A DNA stretch of 44,548 nt. It comes from TMED26 sp002694075. Its GTDB lineage: Bacteria > Pseudomonadota > Alphaproteobacteria > Thalassobaculales > Thalassobaculaceae. Shown here piece after piece: positions 7,113 through 15,087 of this stretch. Numbering within the stretch: position 1 is the stretch's first letter; each line of letters opens with the position of its first letter. The position numbers were made by a program, and so were the translations under genes. The stretch spans positions 1-44,548 of the forward strand of contig JAYYDT010000099.1 in assembly GCA_036160575.1 (NCBI GenBank), given 5' to 3'. The notes beneath the pieces were generated by a model. That model searched no databases. It had not been told where the DNA came from and was given only the letters and a program-made list of their open reading frames with translations.

Positions 7113-9026
7113 ATGGCAGCCGAAAAACGTGCCTTCCAAGCCGAAGTCAGCAAACTCCTTCATATTGTCGCCAATTCGCTTTACAGCGAACGCGAGGTTT
7201 TCCTGCGGGAGTTGATCTCGAATGCCTCGGACGCTTGCGACAAGCTGCGTTATCTCGCGCTGACGGCGCCCGAACTGGCCGCCGACGACAGCGATTACCG
7301 AATCACCTTGACGGTCGATAAAGCGGCTAAGAGCCTGACCATCGCCGACAACGGCGTGGGGATGAGCGGCGAGGAAATGGAAGCCAATCTCGGCACCATC
7401 GCGCGCTCGGGCACGGAGTCCTTCGTTGCCGACTTAAAGGACGAGGCGGCCAAGGACCACAGCCTGATCGGGCGGTTCGGCGTCGGTTTTTATGCCGCCT
7501 TCATGGTCGCCGACAAGGTCGAGGTCTTGAGCCGTAAGGCCGGCGGCGAGGGGGCCGCGGCCTGGTCCAGTGACGGGCTGGGCGAATATGAGATTGGCCC
7601 CGCCGAAAAGGCCGAGCGTGGCACCGTTATCACTTTGCATTTGAAGACTGACGCCGAGGAATTCCTAGAGGATCAACGGCTCCGCCATATCGTCAAAACC
7701 TATTCCGATCATATTTCGATCCCGATCGTGCTGATCACCCCGCCGGAGGACGATGACGCCGCGCCGGGCAGCGAGACCCTGAACCAGGCCTCGGCGCTCT
7801 GGACACGGCCAAAAAACGAGATCGAGGAAAACCAATACACCGAGTTTTACCACCATGTCGCCCACGCCTTCGACGATCCGTGGTTGACCGTCCATTGGCG
7901 CGCCGAGGGGGTGATTGAATACGCCGCCCTGTTGTTCGTACCCGGCCAGCGCCCCTTCGACCTGTTCCACCCGGACCGCAAAAACCGCCTTAAGCTCTAT
8001 GTCAAACGAGTGTTCATCACCGATGACTGCGAGGAATTGGTGCCGTCCTGGCTGCGCTTCGTGAAGGGGGTTGTCGATTGCGAGGACCTGCCCCTCAACG
8101 TCAGCCGTGAAATGCTGCAAAACAACCCGGTGCTGGCCAAAATCAAATCCGGCTTGGTCAAACGGGTGCTCTCCGAACTATCCAAAAAAGCCGACAAGGC
8201 GCCGGAGGAATACGCTGGCTTTTGGGACAATTTCGGCGCCGTGCTGAAAGAAGGGCTGTACGCCGATGGCGATGAGCACCGCGATACCTTGTTGTCGTTG
8301 ACGCGCTTCAAATCGACCGACGGCGACGGTTTGGTCAGCCTGGCTGAATATGTGGCGCGCATGAAACCGGGTCAGGACGCGATTTATTACATCACCGGCG
8401 AAAACCATGAAGCGGTCGCCGCTTCGCCGCATTTGGAGGGCTTTAAGGCGAAGGGCGTCGAAGTGTTGTTGCTGTCCGACCCGATCGATGATTTTTGGAT
8501 CTCGGCGATGTTTGACGGTTTTGAGGGCAAGGCTTTTAAATCGGCCACCCGCGGCGGCACCGACCTGTCCAAAATCGGCGCCGATACGGAAGACGCGGAG
8601 AAGGAAAAAGACGCCGCCAAGGAGGATGCCGACAAAGTCGCCGAAACCGAATTGGCGCCCTTTATCGCCAGTTTGAAACTGGCCCTCAGCGATAGCGTCA
8701 AGGATGTCCGCGAATCCGAACGGTTGACCGACAGCGCCTGCGTTCTGGTCGCCGATGAGGGCGATATGGACATTCACCTGGAACGCATGTTGCGCCAGCA
8801 CCAACAGGTGAAAGAGGCCGCCCCGCGGGTGCTGGAGATCAATCCCAAGCATGGCTTGATCAAAGCGTTGGCGGCCGGGGTCAAGGCCGGCAAAAGCGGC
8901 ATGGAACTGGAGGACGCGGCGTTCTTGCTGCTCGATCAGGCGCGCATCGTCGAGGGCGAGACGGTGATCGACCCGCATGCCTTCGCGCGCCGCATGTCGG
9001 CGATGATGCAAAAGGCGGCGGGTTAA
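7113..9026 (+). CDS. htpG: Molecular chaperone HtpG (bacterial Hsp90)
   Basis: HtpG is the cytoplasmic Hsp90 homodimer, an ATP-driven clamp that remodels late folding intermediates and works with DnaK. The product is 637 residues, normal for the family. The GHKL ATP site is intact: E33 and N37 in ELISNASD, D79 in ADNGVGM, and the glycine-rich lid GRFGVGFYAAF at about 121-130. The middle domain has the conserved PLNVSRE and NRLKLYVKRVF elements, and an acidic/lysine linker lies at about 490-515. The start is the ATG at 7113 (MAAEKRAF). The open frame runs further upstream, but that part does not look like Hsp90. A candidate heat-shock promoter lies just upstream. It converges on the copper chaperone gene. 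Confidence 0.98.
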   Translation: MAAEKRAFQAEVSKLLHIVANSLYSEREVFLRELISNASDACDKLRYLALTAPELAADDSDYRITLTVDKAAKSLTIADNGVGMSGEEMEANLGTIARSGTESFVADLKDEAAKDHSLIGRFGVGFYAAFMVADKVEVLSRKAGGEGAAAWSSDGLGEYEIGPAEKAERGTVITLHLKTDAEEFLEDQRLRHIVKTYSDHISIPIVLITPPEDDDAAPGSETLNQASALWTRPKNEIEENQYTEFYHHVAHAFDDPWLTVHWRAEGVIEYAALLFVPGQRPFDLFHPDRKNRLKLYVKRVFITDDCEELVPSWLRFVKGVVDCEDLPLNVSREMLQNNPVLAKIKSGLVKRVLSELSKKADKAPEEYAGFWDNFGAVLKEGLYADGDEHRDTLLSLTRFKSTDGDGLVSLAEYVARMKPGQDAIYYITGENHEAVAASPHLEGFKAKGVEVLLLSDPIDDFWISAMFDGFEGKAFKSATRGGTDLSKIGADTEDAEKEKDAAKEDADKVAETELAPFIASLKLALSDSVKDVRESERLTDSACVLVADEGDMDIHLERMLRQHQQVKEAAPRVLEINPKHGLIKALAAGVKAGKSGMELEDAAFLLLDQARIVEGETVIDPHAFARRMSAMMQKAAG

Positions 9027-9041
9027 GCCGGCGCGATAATT

Positions 9042-9063
9042 GGGCCGGCATTCTCGCCGGCTC
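9042..9063. terminator. GC-rich hairpin between convergent htpG and copper chaperone genes
   Basis: Two copies of GCCGGC (9044-9049 and 9056-9061) flank the six-base loop ATTCTC. G-T and G-C pairs extend the stem by about two. The following T-run is poor (CTTATTTG), so this may act as a weak or bidirectional terminator for the two convergent genes. This is an inference from position and structure. Confidence 0.4.
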
Positions 9064-9065
9064 GC

Positions 9066-9557
9066 TTATTTGTGGTGGCCACCACCGTGTTTATGGCCGT
9101 GGCCGGTGGCCGCCGGGCCGCGAGCGCCAATGGCGCCGATCGGCACCGCCACCGCGATTTCACCGGCGTGTTCGAACACCAGGGTCAGCGATAGGGTGTC
9201 GCCCTTTTTCAAAGGCGCCGTGAGCCCCATCAACATGACATGGTCGCCGCCCGGCTTGAGCGTCGCCGCCGCGCCGGCCGGTACCGTGATCCGCGCCACC
9301 GGGCGCATGCGCATGATGCCTTGGTCATGGATGTGGGTGTGCAATTCGGCCTTGCGCGCGCGCGCTGTGCGGACCGCCACCAGGTGATCGTCACGGCCCG
9401 AGTGGTTTTTCAAGGTCATGAAGGCGGCGGCGTTTTTAGCCGCCCCGGCCGAGGCGCGGGCGAAAGCGTCGGTGATCATGATGCCATCGGCGGCGGCCGC
9501 GCCCGAGCTCAACCAGAGCGCGGCGAGGACGACGGGGATCAAACGGCGGCGCGGCAT
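9066..9557 (-). CDS. Periplasmic copper chaperone, PCu(A)C family
   Basis: A 163-residue exported protein. Residues 1-24 form a Sec signal peptide (Arg-rich start, hydrophobic core, AAA-AD cleavage region). The mature domain has the Cu(I)-binding pattern H-x10-M-x21-H-x-M, with H73, M84, H106 and M108. PCu(A)C proteins deliver copper to the Cu(A) or Cu(B) site of cytochrome oxidase in the periplasm. The C-terminus (about 152-162) is a Gly/His tail with six histidines, likely an extra metal-binding segment. The start is the ATG ending at 9557; a longer frame to 9620 would put charged residues ahead of the signal peptide. No Sco or oxidase gene is nearby. It is divergent from the hydrolase gene. 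Confidence 0.92.
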   Translation of the reverse strand: MPRRRLIPVVLAALWLSSGAAAADGIMITDAFARASAGAAKNAAAFMTLKNHSGRDDHLVAVRTARARKAELHTHIHDQGIMRMRPVARITVPAGAAATLKPGGDHVMLMGLTAPLKKGDTLSLTLVFEHAGEIAVAVPIGAIGARGPAATGHGHKHGGGHHK

Positions 9558-9654
9558 TTTATTTCTCCCGGGGCGGCGATCATCTACATTACCGGTTGCG
9601 CATATACTGTTTGCGATCAATTTTCACTTTAAATCATCGACCTGGGGGCGGGAT

Positions 9655-10512
9655 ATGGCGGGAGAGCGCTGGCGGATTGGTGACATCACGGTCACACGGA
9701 TCATCGAGATCGAGGCTGTCGGCGGGCTGCGGCGCATTCTGCCCGACGCCGATTATGACGCGGTGCGGGCAATTCCCTGGCTGTTTCCCCATTTCGCCGA
9801 TGCCAAGGGCCGTCTCGCCGCCAGCATCCACGCGTTGGTGATCGAAACCCCCGATTGCCGCATTGTCGTCGATACCTGTATTGGCAATGACAAGGTGCGC
9901 GCGGTGCCGGCCTGGAACCAATTGCAGACCGGTTTTTTGGCCGATTTAACCGCCGCCGGCTATCCGCCGGACAGTGTCGATCAGGTGCTGTGTACGCATT
10001 TGCATGTCGACCATGTCGGCTGGAACACGCGGTTGGAGAATGACCGGTGGGTGCCGACCTTCACCAATGCCCGCTATTTGTTCGGCGCCGACGAGTTCGA
10101 GTTTTGGCGCGCGCGCGGCGACGATGAACGTTTCGGGGCGGTGTTCAGCGATTCCGTGGCGCCGGTTTTCGACGCCGGCTTGGTCGACCTGATCGCTACC
10201 GACCATCAAGTGGCGCCGGGCGTGCGCTTGGTGCCGACCCCGGGCCACACCCCCGGCCATGTCAGCGTGTTAATCGAGTCAGGCGGCGAGAGCGCCTTTA
10301 TCACCGGCGACATGCTGCACCACCCCTGCCAGTTCGCGCGCCCCCATTGGTGCGCCGCGGTGGACGAGGACAAGGCCCAAGCGATTCGCACCCGCAGCGA
10401 TATTTTTGAGCGTTTCGTCGATGGCCCGACGCTGATCATCGGGACCCACTTCGCGACACCGACCGCCGGCCATTTGGTGCGCGACGGTGATGTTTATCGC
10501 CTGGATGTCTAG
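9655..10512 (+). CDS. Metallo-beta-lactamase-fold metallohydrolase
   Basis: A 285-residue MBL-fold hydrolase with a dinuclear metal site. HxHxDH is at residues 115-120 (THLHVDHVGW). PGHTPGH supplies the next histidine, the Asp is in FITGDMLHH, and the last His is in IGTHFATPTAGH. The layout resembles the group that includes quorum-quenching lactonases and many uncharacterised alphaproteobacterial hydrolases; the substrate cannot be told. No signal peptide is evident, so it is probably cytoplasmic. The start is the ATG at 9655 after GGGGGCGGG. A longer in-frame extension overlaps the divergent copper chaperone gene and is rejected. Its stop lies three bases from the stop of the convergent dioxygenase gene. 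Confidence 0.88.
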   Translation: MAGERWRIGDITVTRIIEIEAVGGLRRILPDADYDAVRAIPWLFPHFADAKGRLAASIHALVIETPDCRIVVDTCIGNDKVRAVPAWNQLQTGFLADLTAAGYPPDSVDQVLCTHLHVDHVGWNTRLENDRWVPTFTNARYLFGADEFEFWRARGDDERFGAVFSDSVAPVFDAGLVDLIATDHQVAPGVRLVPTPGHTPGHVSVLIESGGESAFITGDMLHHPCQFARPHWCAAVDEDKAQAIRTRSDIFERFVDGPTLIIGTHFATPTAGHLVRDGDVYRLDV

Positions 10513-10515
10513 GCC

Positions 10516-11376
10516 CTAGGCCGCCCTCGGCGCCGCCGGACTTTGGATTTGGGTGCGCTTCATCAGGCGCCGCGCGGCGGCGTCAAAGGGCGCGCGGCGG
10601 TGCATGGTGGCGCGATTGTCCCACATCAGCAGGTCTCCGACTCGCCAGGCGTGGGTGTAGCTGTTTTCGGGCAGACAGGCGTAGTGCCAGATTTCATCCA
10701 ACAAGGCTTCGGATTGGTCCAAATCCAGCCCCTCGATATAGGCGTTGCGGCGCCGGCCAAGATACAGCATCGGCGTGCCGCTGGCGGGATGGGCCAGCAC
10801 GATGGGGTGATAGGTGCCGACCGCGTCGCGGGGATTGTCGGCCTCGCTGACGCCCTGGCGCAGATAGCCACCTGAATTATAGGTGCCGTCATGCTTGATG
10901 CGCAGGCCGGCGAGGCGCGCGCGCAAAGCCTCGGGCAGGGCGCGATAGGCGGCGGCCATGCTGCATAACGCGGTTTCGCCGCCGGCCGGTGGAATTTCCA
11001 CCGCGTACAGTGCCGAGGCGAAGGGTGGGTTGGCGGCGTAGGACATGTCGGTGTGCCAGACCGCCTCGCCACTGCCGAGACTGCCGATGGCCGCGCCGCT
11101 GGCGTCTTTGATATTGGAGACCAGATAAATTTCCGGCCGGCCCTCGACGGCGGTGCGGCCGTTTTCCATTACCGGCGCGTGGTCGAGCGGGCCAAAGCGC
11201 GCCGAAAACGCCACCAAGTCGTCGTCGGACAAATGCTGATCGCGGAACACCAACCCGTGGTAGTGGTCGATGGCCGCGGCGACGGTTTTGAAATCGTTCT
11301 CGTCAAGCGTCCGGAGGTCAATGTTTTCGATGACCGCGCCGACCGCTGGCGTCAGTGCTGTGACGGTCGTTGCCAT
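10516..11376 (-). CDS. TauD/TfdA-family dioxygenase, second copy
   Basis: A 286-residue Fe(II)/2-oxoglutarate dioxygenase. Iron ligands are H108-x-D110 in VWHTDMSY and H259 in RATMHRR, and Arg residues in RRLMKRTQ (about 269-274) should bind 2-oxoglutarate. The ATG ending at 11376 is preceded by GGAGGAAG. The longer frame to 11523 would overlap the lysR start and lacks similarity. It is transcribed divergently from a LysR regulator, with a split ThDP decarboxylase beyond. Taurine or related sulfonates are plausible substrates given the sulfopyruvate-decarboxylase-like pair, but TfdA/TauD substrates are diverse. It is clearly diverged from the copy at 5874-6719, so it is not a recent duplicate. 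Confidence 0.92.
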   Translation of the reverse strand: MATTVTALTPAVGAVIENIDLRTLDENDFKTVAAAIDHYHGLVFRDQHLSDDDLVAFSARFGPLDHAPVMENGRTAVEGRPEIYLVSNIKDASGAAIGSLGSGEAVWHTDMSYAANPPFASALYAVEIPPAGGETALCSMAAAYRALPEALRARLAGLRIKHDGTYNSGGYLRQGVSEADNPRDAVGTYHPIVLAHPASGTPMLYLGRRRNAYIEGLDLDQSEALLDEIWHYACLPENSYTHAWRVGDLLMWDNRATMHRRAPFDAAARRLMKRTQIQSPAAPRAA

Positions 11377-11477
11377 GCTGCTGCTTCCTCCGCGCATTGT
11401 TGTTTTTCCTGACCATAGCAATATCGTCACGGTTGTGTAAAACCCCTGCTCCAGGACCGACTCGCGATGGCGGTTTT

Positions 11478-11490
11478 GCGATTGAATTGC
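11478..11490. promoter_or_regulatory. Candidate LysR operator dyad
   Basis: The 13-base near-palindrome GCGATTGAATTGC sits about 25 bases before the lysR ATG, in the 139-base gap between the divergent dioxygenase and lysR genes. LysR proteins usually bind such AT-centred dyads in divergent promoters, repressing their own gene and activating the neighbour. Only symmetry and position support this. Confidence 0.3.
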
Positions 11491-11515
11491 CCTGTCGTTT
11501 GCGGTTTTTGGCGCC

Positions 11516-12370
11516 ATGAACATTGACCATTTGCATACCTTTTTGGAAGTGGTGGCGACCGGCAGTTTTCACCGCGCCGCCGCCAACTTGAACGTCACCC
11601 AGTCGACCGTGTCGGCGCGCATTCGCGCGCTGGAGGAGCGGCTCAACCGGCGCCTGTTCCTGCGCCACAAGCACGGGGTCGAGGTAACCGGCGCCGGCCG
11701 CCGTTTGCGCCGCCACGCCGACGCCGTGGTGCGGGCCTGGGAACAGGGCCGGCAGCGCGTCGCCCTGCCGGAGGGCGTGCGCAGTATTTTTGGCCTCGGT
11801 TTGCACGCCAATCTGGCCGATTGGGTCGCCGTTGACTGGCTCAAGGCGATGGCCAAATCGGTCCCCGACGTCGCCTTGAATGTCGATATCGATTACACCG
11901 AACCGCTCACCCGCAAGCTGGAGGATGGCTTGCTCGATCTGGTTCTGGTCTTTGGGCCGCGCACGGGGCCGGGCCTCGTTATCGAGCCGTTGATCGAGGA
12001 TGAACTGGTGCTGGTCGCCACCGAACCGCGCGCGGTGGCGAGCGGCTGGGTCGCCGATTATGTGTTTGTCGAACGTGGGTTCGAGTTTTTCGCGGCCCAT
12101 GCCGAAGCCTTCCCCGACGCCGACACACCGGCGGTGTCGATTGATTCGCCGTCGATCGCCTTGACCCATATTCTGGACCACGGCGGGTCGTGCTATCTGT
12201 CGCGCAGCACGATTATCGATCTCTTGGCCGAGGGGCGGTTGTTCGAGGTGACCGGCGCCCCCAAATTCCGCCTCGACACCTTTGTCGTGCGGCCGGATGA
12301 GGCGCAGAACCCCGAATTGATGGCGGCCGCCACCGAAGCACTCAAAATCGCCGTCGGTGCGGCGGTTTGA
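11516..12370 (+). CDS. LysR-family transcriptional regulator
   Basis: A 284-residue LysR-type regulator. The N-terminal winged helix-turn-helix (residues 1-60) has the usual LHTFLEVVATGSFHRAA and QSTVSARIRALE stretches. A linker helix follows, then a periplasmic-binding-protein-like effector domain (about 90-280). It is divergent from a TauD-like dioxygenase and stands 61 bases upstream of the ThDP decarboxylase alpha gene on its own strand, so both are likely targets. The effector domain is short and I cannot assign a ligand. The ATG at 11516 has no strong ribosome site directly before it, but it begins the conserved HTH exactly where the family does. Confidence 0.93.
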   Translation: MNIDHLHTFLEVVATGSFHRAAANLNVTQSTVSARIRALEERLNRRLFLRHKHGVEVTGAGRRLRRHADAVVRAWEQGRQRVALPEGVRSIFGLGLHANLADWVAVDWLKAMAKSVPDVALNVDIDYTEPLTRKLEDGLLDLVLVFGPRTGPGLVIEPLIEDELVLVATEPRAVASGWVADYVFVERGFEFFAAHAEAFPDADTPAVSIDSPSIALTHILDHGGSCYLSRSTIIDLLAEGRLFEVTGAPKFRLDTFVVRPDEAQNPELMAAATEALKIAVGAAV

Positions 12371-12431
12371 GACTTTCCAGCGGTGGCGCTTAACGGCTAA
12401 CCTGCACCCCTCGCCAAATTGGGGGTCCCTT

Positions 12432-12977
12432 ATGACCGAAACCTGGAACGACGCGGCCTATCGGCTGTTTAAAGCGCAGGGCGTGCAACAGGTCGCCTAC
12501 GTGCCCGACGGGGGGTTGAAATCGTTAATCAACGATTTGATCGCCGATAACGATATTGAAACCGTGCCGGTGACCACCGAGGAAGAAGCCATCGCGCTCA
12601 GTGCCGGCGCTTGGCTGGGAGGACAGCGGGCGGTGGTCATGATGCAATCCAGCGGCGTCGGCAATACCATCAACGCCATCGCCTCGATCACCATGACCTG
12701 TCGTTTTCCCTTGGTCATGATCGTCACCATGCGCGGCGACTATGGCGAGGCCAATCCGTGGCAGATCCCGATGGGACAAGCGACCCCCAAGGTGCTTGAG
12801 GATATCGGCATGAAAGTCATTCCGGTGGAGACCGTGGCGGATGCCCAAGACGCGCTCGCCGCCGGCATGACCATGGCCTACGAATCCAGCGCCCCGGTGG
12901 CGATCCTGGTCAGCCAGCGGTTGATCGGCGCCAAACCGTTCCGTTCCGATCCCCCGTTTGGCCAGGGCGCCGCTTAG
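12432..12977 (+). CDS. ThDP-dependent decarboxylase, alpha (PYR) subunit, sulfopyruvate/phosphonopyruvate type
   Basis: A 181-residue protein matching the N-terminal PYR domain of thiamine-diphosphate enzymes. E51 in TTEEEAIALSAG is placed as the glutamate that activates ThDP, and MQSSGVGNTINAI is typical of the ComD/phosphonopyruvate decarboxylase group. These enzymes decarboxylate 3-sulfopyruvate to sulfoacetaldehyde, or phosphonopyruvate to phosphonoacetaldehyde. The Rossmann-like middle domain of large ThDP enzymes is absent, as in split ComDE. The ATG at 12432 was chosen; the frame extends upstream into the lysR end without similarity. The beta subunit starts 11 bases downstream. The substrate is uncertain, although sulfonate is favoured by the nearby TauD-like gene. 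Confidence 0.85.
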   Translation: MTETWNDAAYRLFKAQGVQQVAYVPDGGLKSLINDLIADNDIETVPVTTEEEAIALSAGAWLGGQRAVVMMQSSGVGNTINAIASITMTCRFPLVMIVTMRGDYGEANPWQIPMGQATPKVLEDIGMKVIPVETVADAQDALAAGMTMAYESSAPVAILVSQRLIGAKPFRSDPPFGQGAA

Positions 12978-12988
12978 GAGTTGATGTC

Positions 12989-13588
12989 ATGAGCGAATTA
13001 ATCCTCGACCGTCGGGCGGTGCTGAGCCGCATTTTGCAGGACCGCGACGGCGCCCTGATTGTGACCGGGTTGGGGTCGCCGGTGTGGGATCTGTCGAGCC
13101 TCGATGAACGGCCGGAGAACTTTCATCTTTGGGCAGGCATGGGCCTGGCCTGTGTCACCGGACTGGGCCTGGCGCTGGCGCAGCCGGACAAGCGGGTGTG
13201 GGTGGTGACCGGCGATGGCGAGATGTTGATGGGCGTCGGCTCGTTCGCGACCATCGCCACCAAGGCGCCACGCAACCTCAGCATTATGGTGCTCGACAAC
13301 GAGCATTACGTCGAGACCGGCATGCAGGCGACGCACACCGGTCAAGGCGTCGATTTGGCTGGCATGGCGGCGGCGGCAGGTTTCGCGCGCACCCTGACGG
13401 TGCGCGAGGACGGTGACGTCGAGACTTTGGTGAGGGCTCTCAAAGAGGGCGGCTTCCCGTTGTTCGCGACGGTCAAGGTCAAAGCCGATTCGCTGCCCAA
13501 GAAACTGTCGCCGCGCGATGGCGTGCATATCAAGAATCGCTTTCGCATCGCCCTTCTGGGTGAGGACGAGGCGATGAACCTCGGCTAA
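12989..13588 (+). CDS. ThDP-dependent decarboxylase, beta (PP) subunit, sulfopyruvate/phosphonopyruvate type
   Basis: A 199-residue partner carrying the ThDP-pyrophosphate-binding domain. The Mg-ThDP motif starts at GDG (75-77) and ends about 27 residues later at LDN (102-104). The following EHYVETGMQ fits the ComE/phosphonopyruvate decarboxylase branch. Together with the preceding alpha subunit it should form an alpha-beta ThDP enzyme in the cytoplasm. GGAG lies 8 bases before its ATG at 12989, and the 11-base gap from the alpha stop indicates one mRNA. No sulfoacetaldehyde acetyltransferase (Xsc) or phosphonatase is in the window. It is the last gene before the yebC-ruv block. Confidence 0.85.
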   Translation: MSELILDRRAVLSRILQDRDGALIVTGLGSPVWDLSSLDERPENFHLWAGMGLACVTGLGLALAQPDKRVWVVTGDGEMLMGVGSFATIATKAPRNLSIMVLDNEHYVETGMQATHTGQGVDLAGMAAAAGFARTLTVREDGDVETLVRALKEGGFPLFATVKVKADSLPKKLSPRDGVHIKNRFRIALLGEDEAMNLG

Positions 13589-13740
13589 CCCGCGCCGCCG
13601 CCCAGCGCCCCGCGCCGCCCTAAAATCGCCCCATTCACGCCGTACCCCCAAAGTCCCGCGGGTGCGCTTCGGCGCGAGATTTGGTATAGGTCGAGTCGCA
13701 ACTTCACGCCTCGTCGAGACCAGCGAGAGAGACGCTACAT

Positions 13741-14487
13741 ATGGCCGGTCATTCCCAATTTAAAAATATTATGCATCGCAAAGGCGCGCAGGATAAGAAG
13801 CGTGCCAAGGTGTTCACCCGCTTAATCCGCGAACTTCAAGTCGCCGTCAAATCAGGCACCGACCCCGACAGCAATCCACGTTTGCGCGCGGCGATGTTGG
13901 CGGCGCGCGCCGCCAATATGCCGAAGGATAATATCGACCGGGTCCTGAAAAAGGCCGAAGGCGGCGGCGATGACGCCAATTTCGATGAGATCCGCTATGA
14001 GGGTTACGGCCCCGGCGGTGTCGCCTTGATTGTCGATACGGTGACCGACAACCGCAACCGCACGGCCTCGGAAGTGCGCTCGGCCTTTACTAAGTACGGC
14101 GGCAATTTGGGCGAATCCAATTCCGTCGCCTTCATGTTCGATCGGGTCGGCCAATTGATCTATCCGGTCGCCGCGGCCAGTGCCGATGACATGTTCGAAG
14201 CCGCTCTCGAAGCCGGCGCCGACGATGTCGAAAGCGCCGAGGAAAGCCACGAGATCACCTGCGCGCCGGAAGACTTCAACGCCGTGCGCGAGGCTTTGGA
14301 CACGCGCTTCGGGGCGCCCGAGGAAGCCGGCCTGACATGGAAGCCGCAGAACACCATCGCCCTTGACGAGGACAAGGCGGCGACTTTGCTCAAGCTGCTC
14401 GACGTTTTGGATGACAATGACGACGTCCAATCGGTGTCGGCCAATTTCGAAATCTCCGACGAAGTGATGGCCAAGCTGACCGCCTAG
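13741..14487 (+). CDS. yebC: YebC/PmpR/TACO1-family protein
   Basis: A 248-residue YebC-family protein. It has been described as a DNA-binding regulator in some bacteria and, more recently, as a factor helping ribosomes through difficult proline stretches, like mitochondrial TACO1. The N-terminus MAGHSQFKNIMHRKG and the MPKDNIDR and YEGYGPGGVA elements are diagnostic, and length is normal. The ATG at 13741 follows a GAGAGAGACG purine tract. It begins the ruvCAB-tol supercluster, with ruvC 45 bases downstream, an arrangement conserved across proteobacteria. The 152 bases upstream of it hold no gene and probably carry the operon promoter, although I could not fix clear -35/-10 boxes. Confidence 0.97.
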   Translation: MAGHSQFKNIMHRKGAQDKKRAKVFTRLIRELQVAVKSGTDPDSNPRLRAAMLAARAANMPKDNIDRVLKKAEGGGDDANFDEIRYEGYGPGGVALIVDTVTDNRNRTASEVRSAFTKYGGNLGESNSVAFMFDRVGQLIYPVAAASADDMFEAALEAGADDVESAEESHEITCAPEDFNAVREALDTRFGAPEEAGLTWKPQNTIALDEDKAATLLKLLDVLDDNDDVQSVSANFEISDEVMAKLTA

Positions 14488-14532
14488 GCGCGGCCGGCCC
14501 GTCGCCCGGGCACTCGGAAGGAAGGCTGCGTT

Positions 14533-15087
14533 ATGCGGATCTTGGGACTGGATCCGGGATTGAGGAATACCGGCTGGGGTGTGATCGACGCCGCGGCCAA
14601 CCGCTTGGCGCATGTCGCCAATGGGGTTGTGCGCTCCGATGTCGGCGCCGGCATGGATCGCCGGTTGCTGCAGTTGCACGAGGGGATTTGGGAGGTTTTG
14701 AACCGCTTCCAGCCCGATGAAGCGGCGATTGAAGAGACCTTTGTGAACAAAAACCCGGACTCAACCCTCAAACTTGGGTTAGCCCGCGGTGCGATTGTGG
14801 TCGCCCCGGCGCGGGCCGGCCTAACGGTCAGCGAGTACGCGCCCAACCGGGTTAAAAAATCGGTGGTCGGGGTGGGTCATGCCAACAAGGAGCAGGTCCA
14901 AATGATGGTTGGCCGCCTGTTGCCGGGCGCGACGGTCGCTGGGCCGGACGCCGCCGACGCCCTGGCGGTGGCCATTTGCCACGCCCATTTCGCCGCCGCC
15001 CGCCATGACGCCGGCGACGGCACGGCCGGGGAAACCGGCATGGCCCGCGCGGTGCGCCAGGCTCTGGCGCGGGAGGCCGGGCGATGA
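14533..15087 (+). CDS. ruvC: Holliday junction endonuclease RuvC
   Basis: RuvC resolves Holliday junctions by symmetrical nicking after RuvAB migration. The 184-residue product has the RNase H-like acidic set: D7 (LGLDPG), E67/E68 (AIEETF), and D139 and D142 (GPDAADAL). The FVNKNPDS loop is the substrate-interacting segment. The ATG at 14533 is preceded by GGAAGGAAGG. Its TGA overlaps the ruvA ATG in ATGA, so translation is probably coupled. Confidence 0.97.
   Translation: MRILGLDPGLRNTGWGVIDAAANRLAHVANGVVRSDVGAGMDRRLLQLHEGIWEVLNRFQPDEAAIEETFVNKNPDSTLKLGLARGAIVVAPARAGLTVSEYAPNRVKKSVVGVGHANKEQVQMMVGRLLPGATVAGPDAADALAVAICHAHFAAARHDAGDGTAGETGMARAVRQALAREAGR

Noticed and set aside
11318..12181. 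Open frame of 287 codons on the minus strand opposite lysR
   Set aside because: Would overlap the dioxygenase start region and shows only shadow composition, while LysR has a clean HTH.
13589..13740. GC-rich hairpin (GCGC-TTCG-GCGC) and TATAGG upstream of yebC, considered as a promoter/terminator
   Set aside because: No T-run and no matching -35 box at proper spacing; left unannotated.
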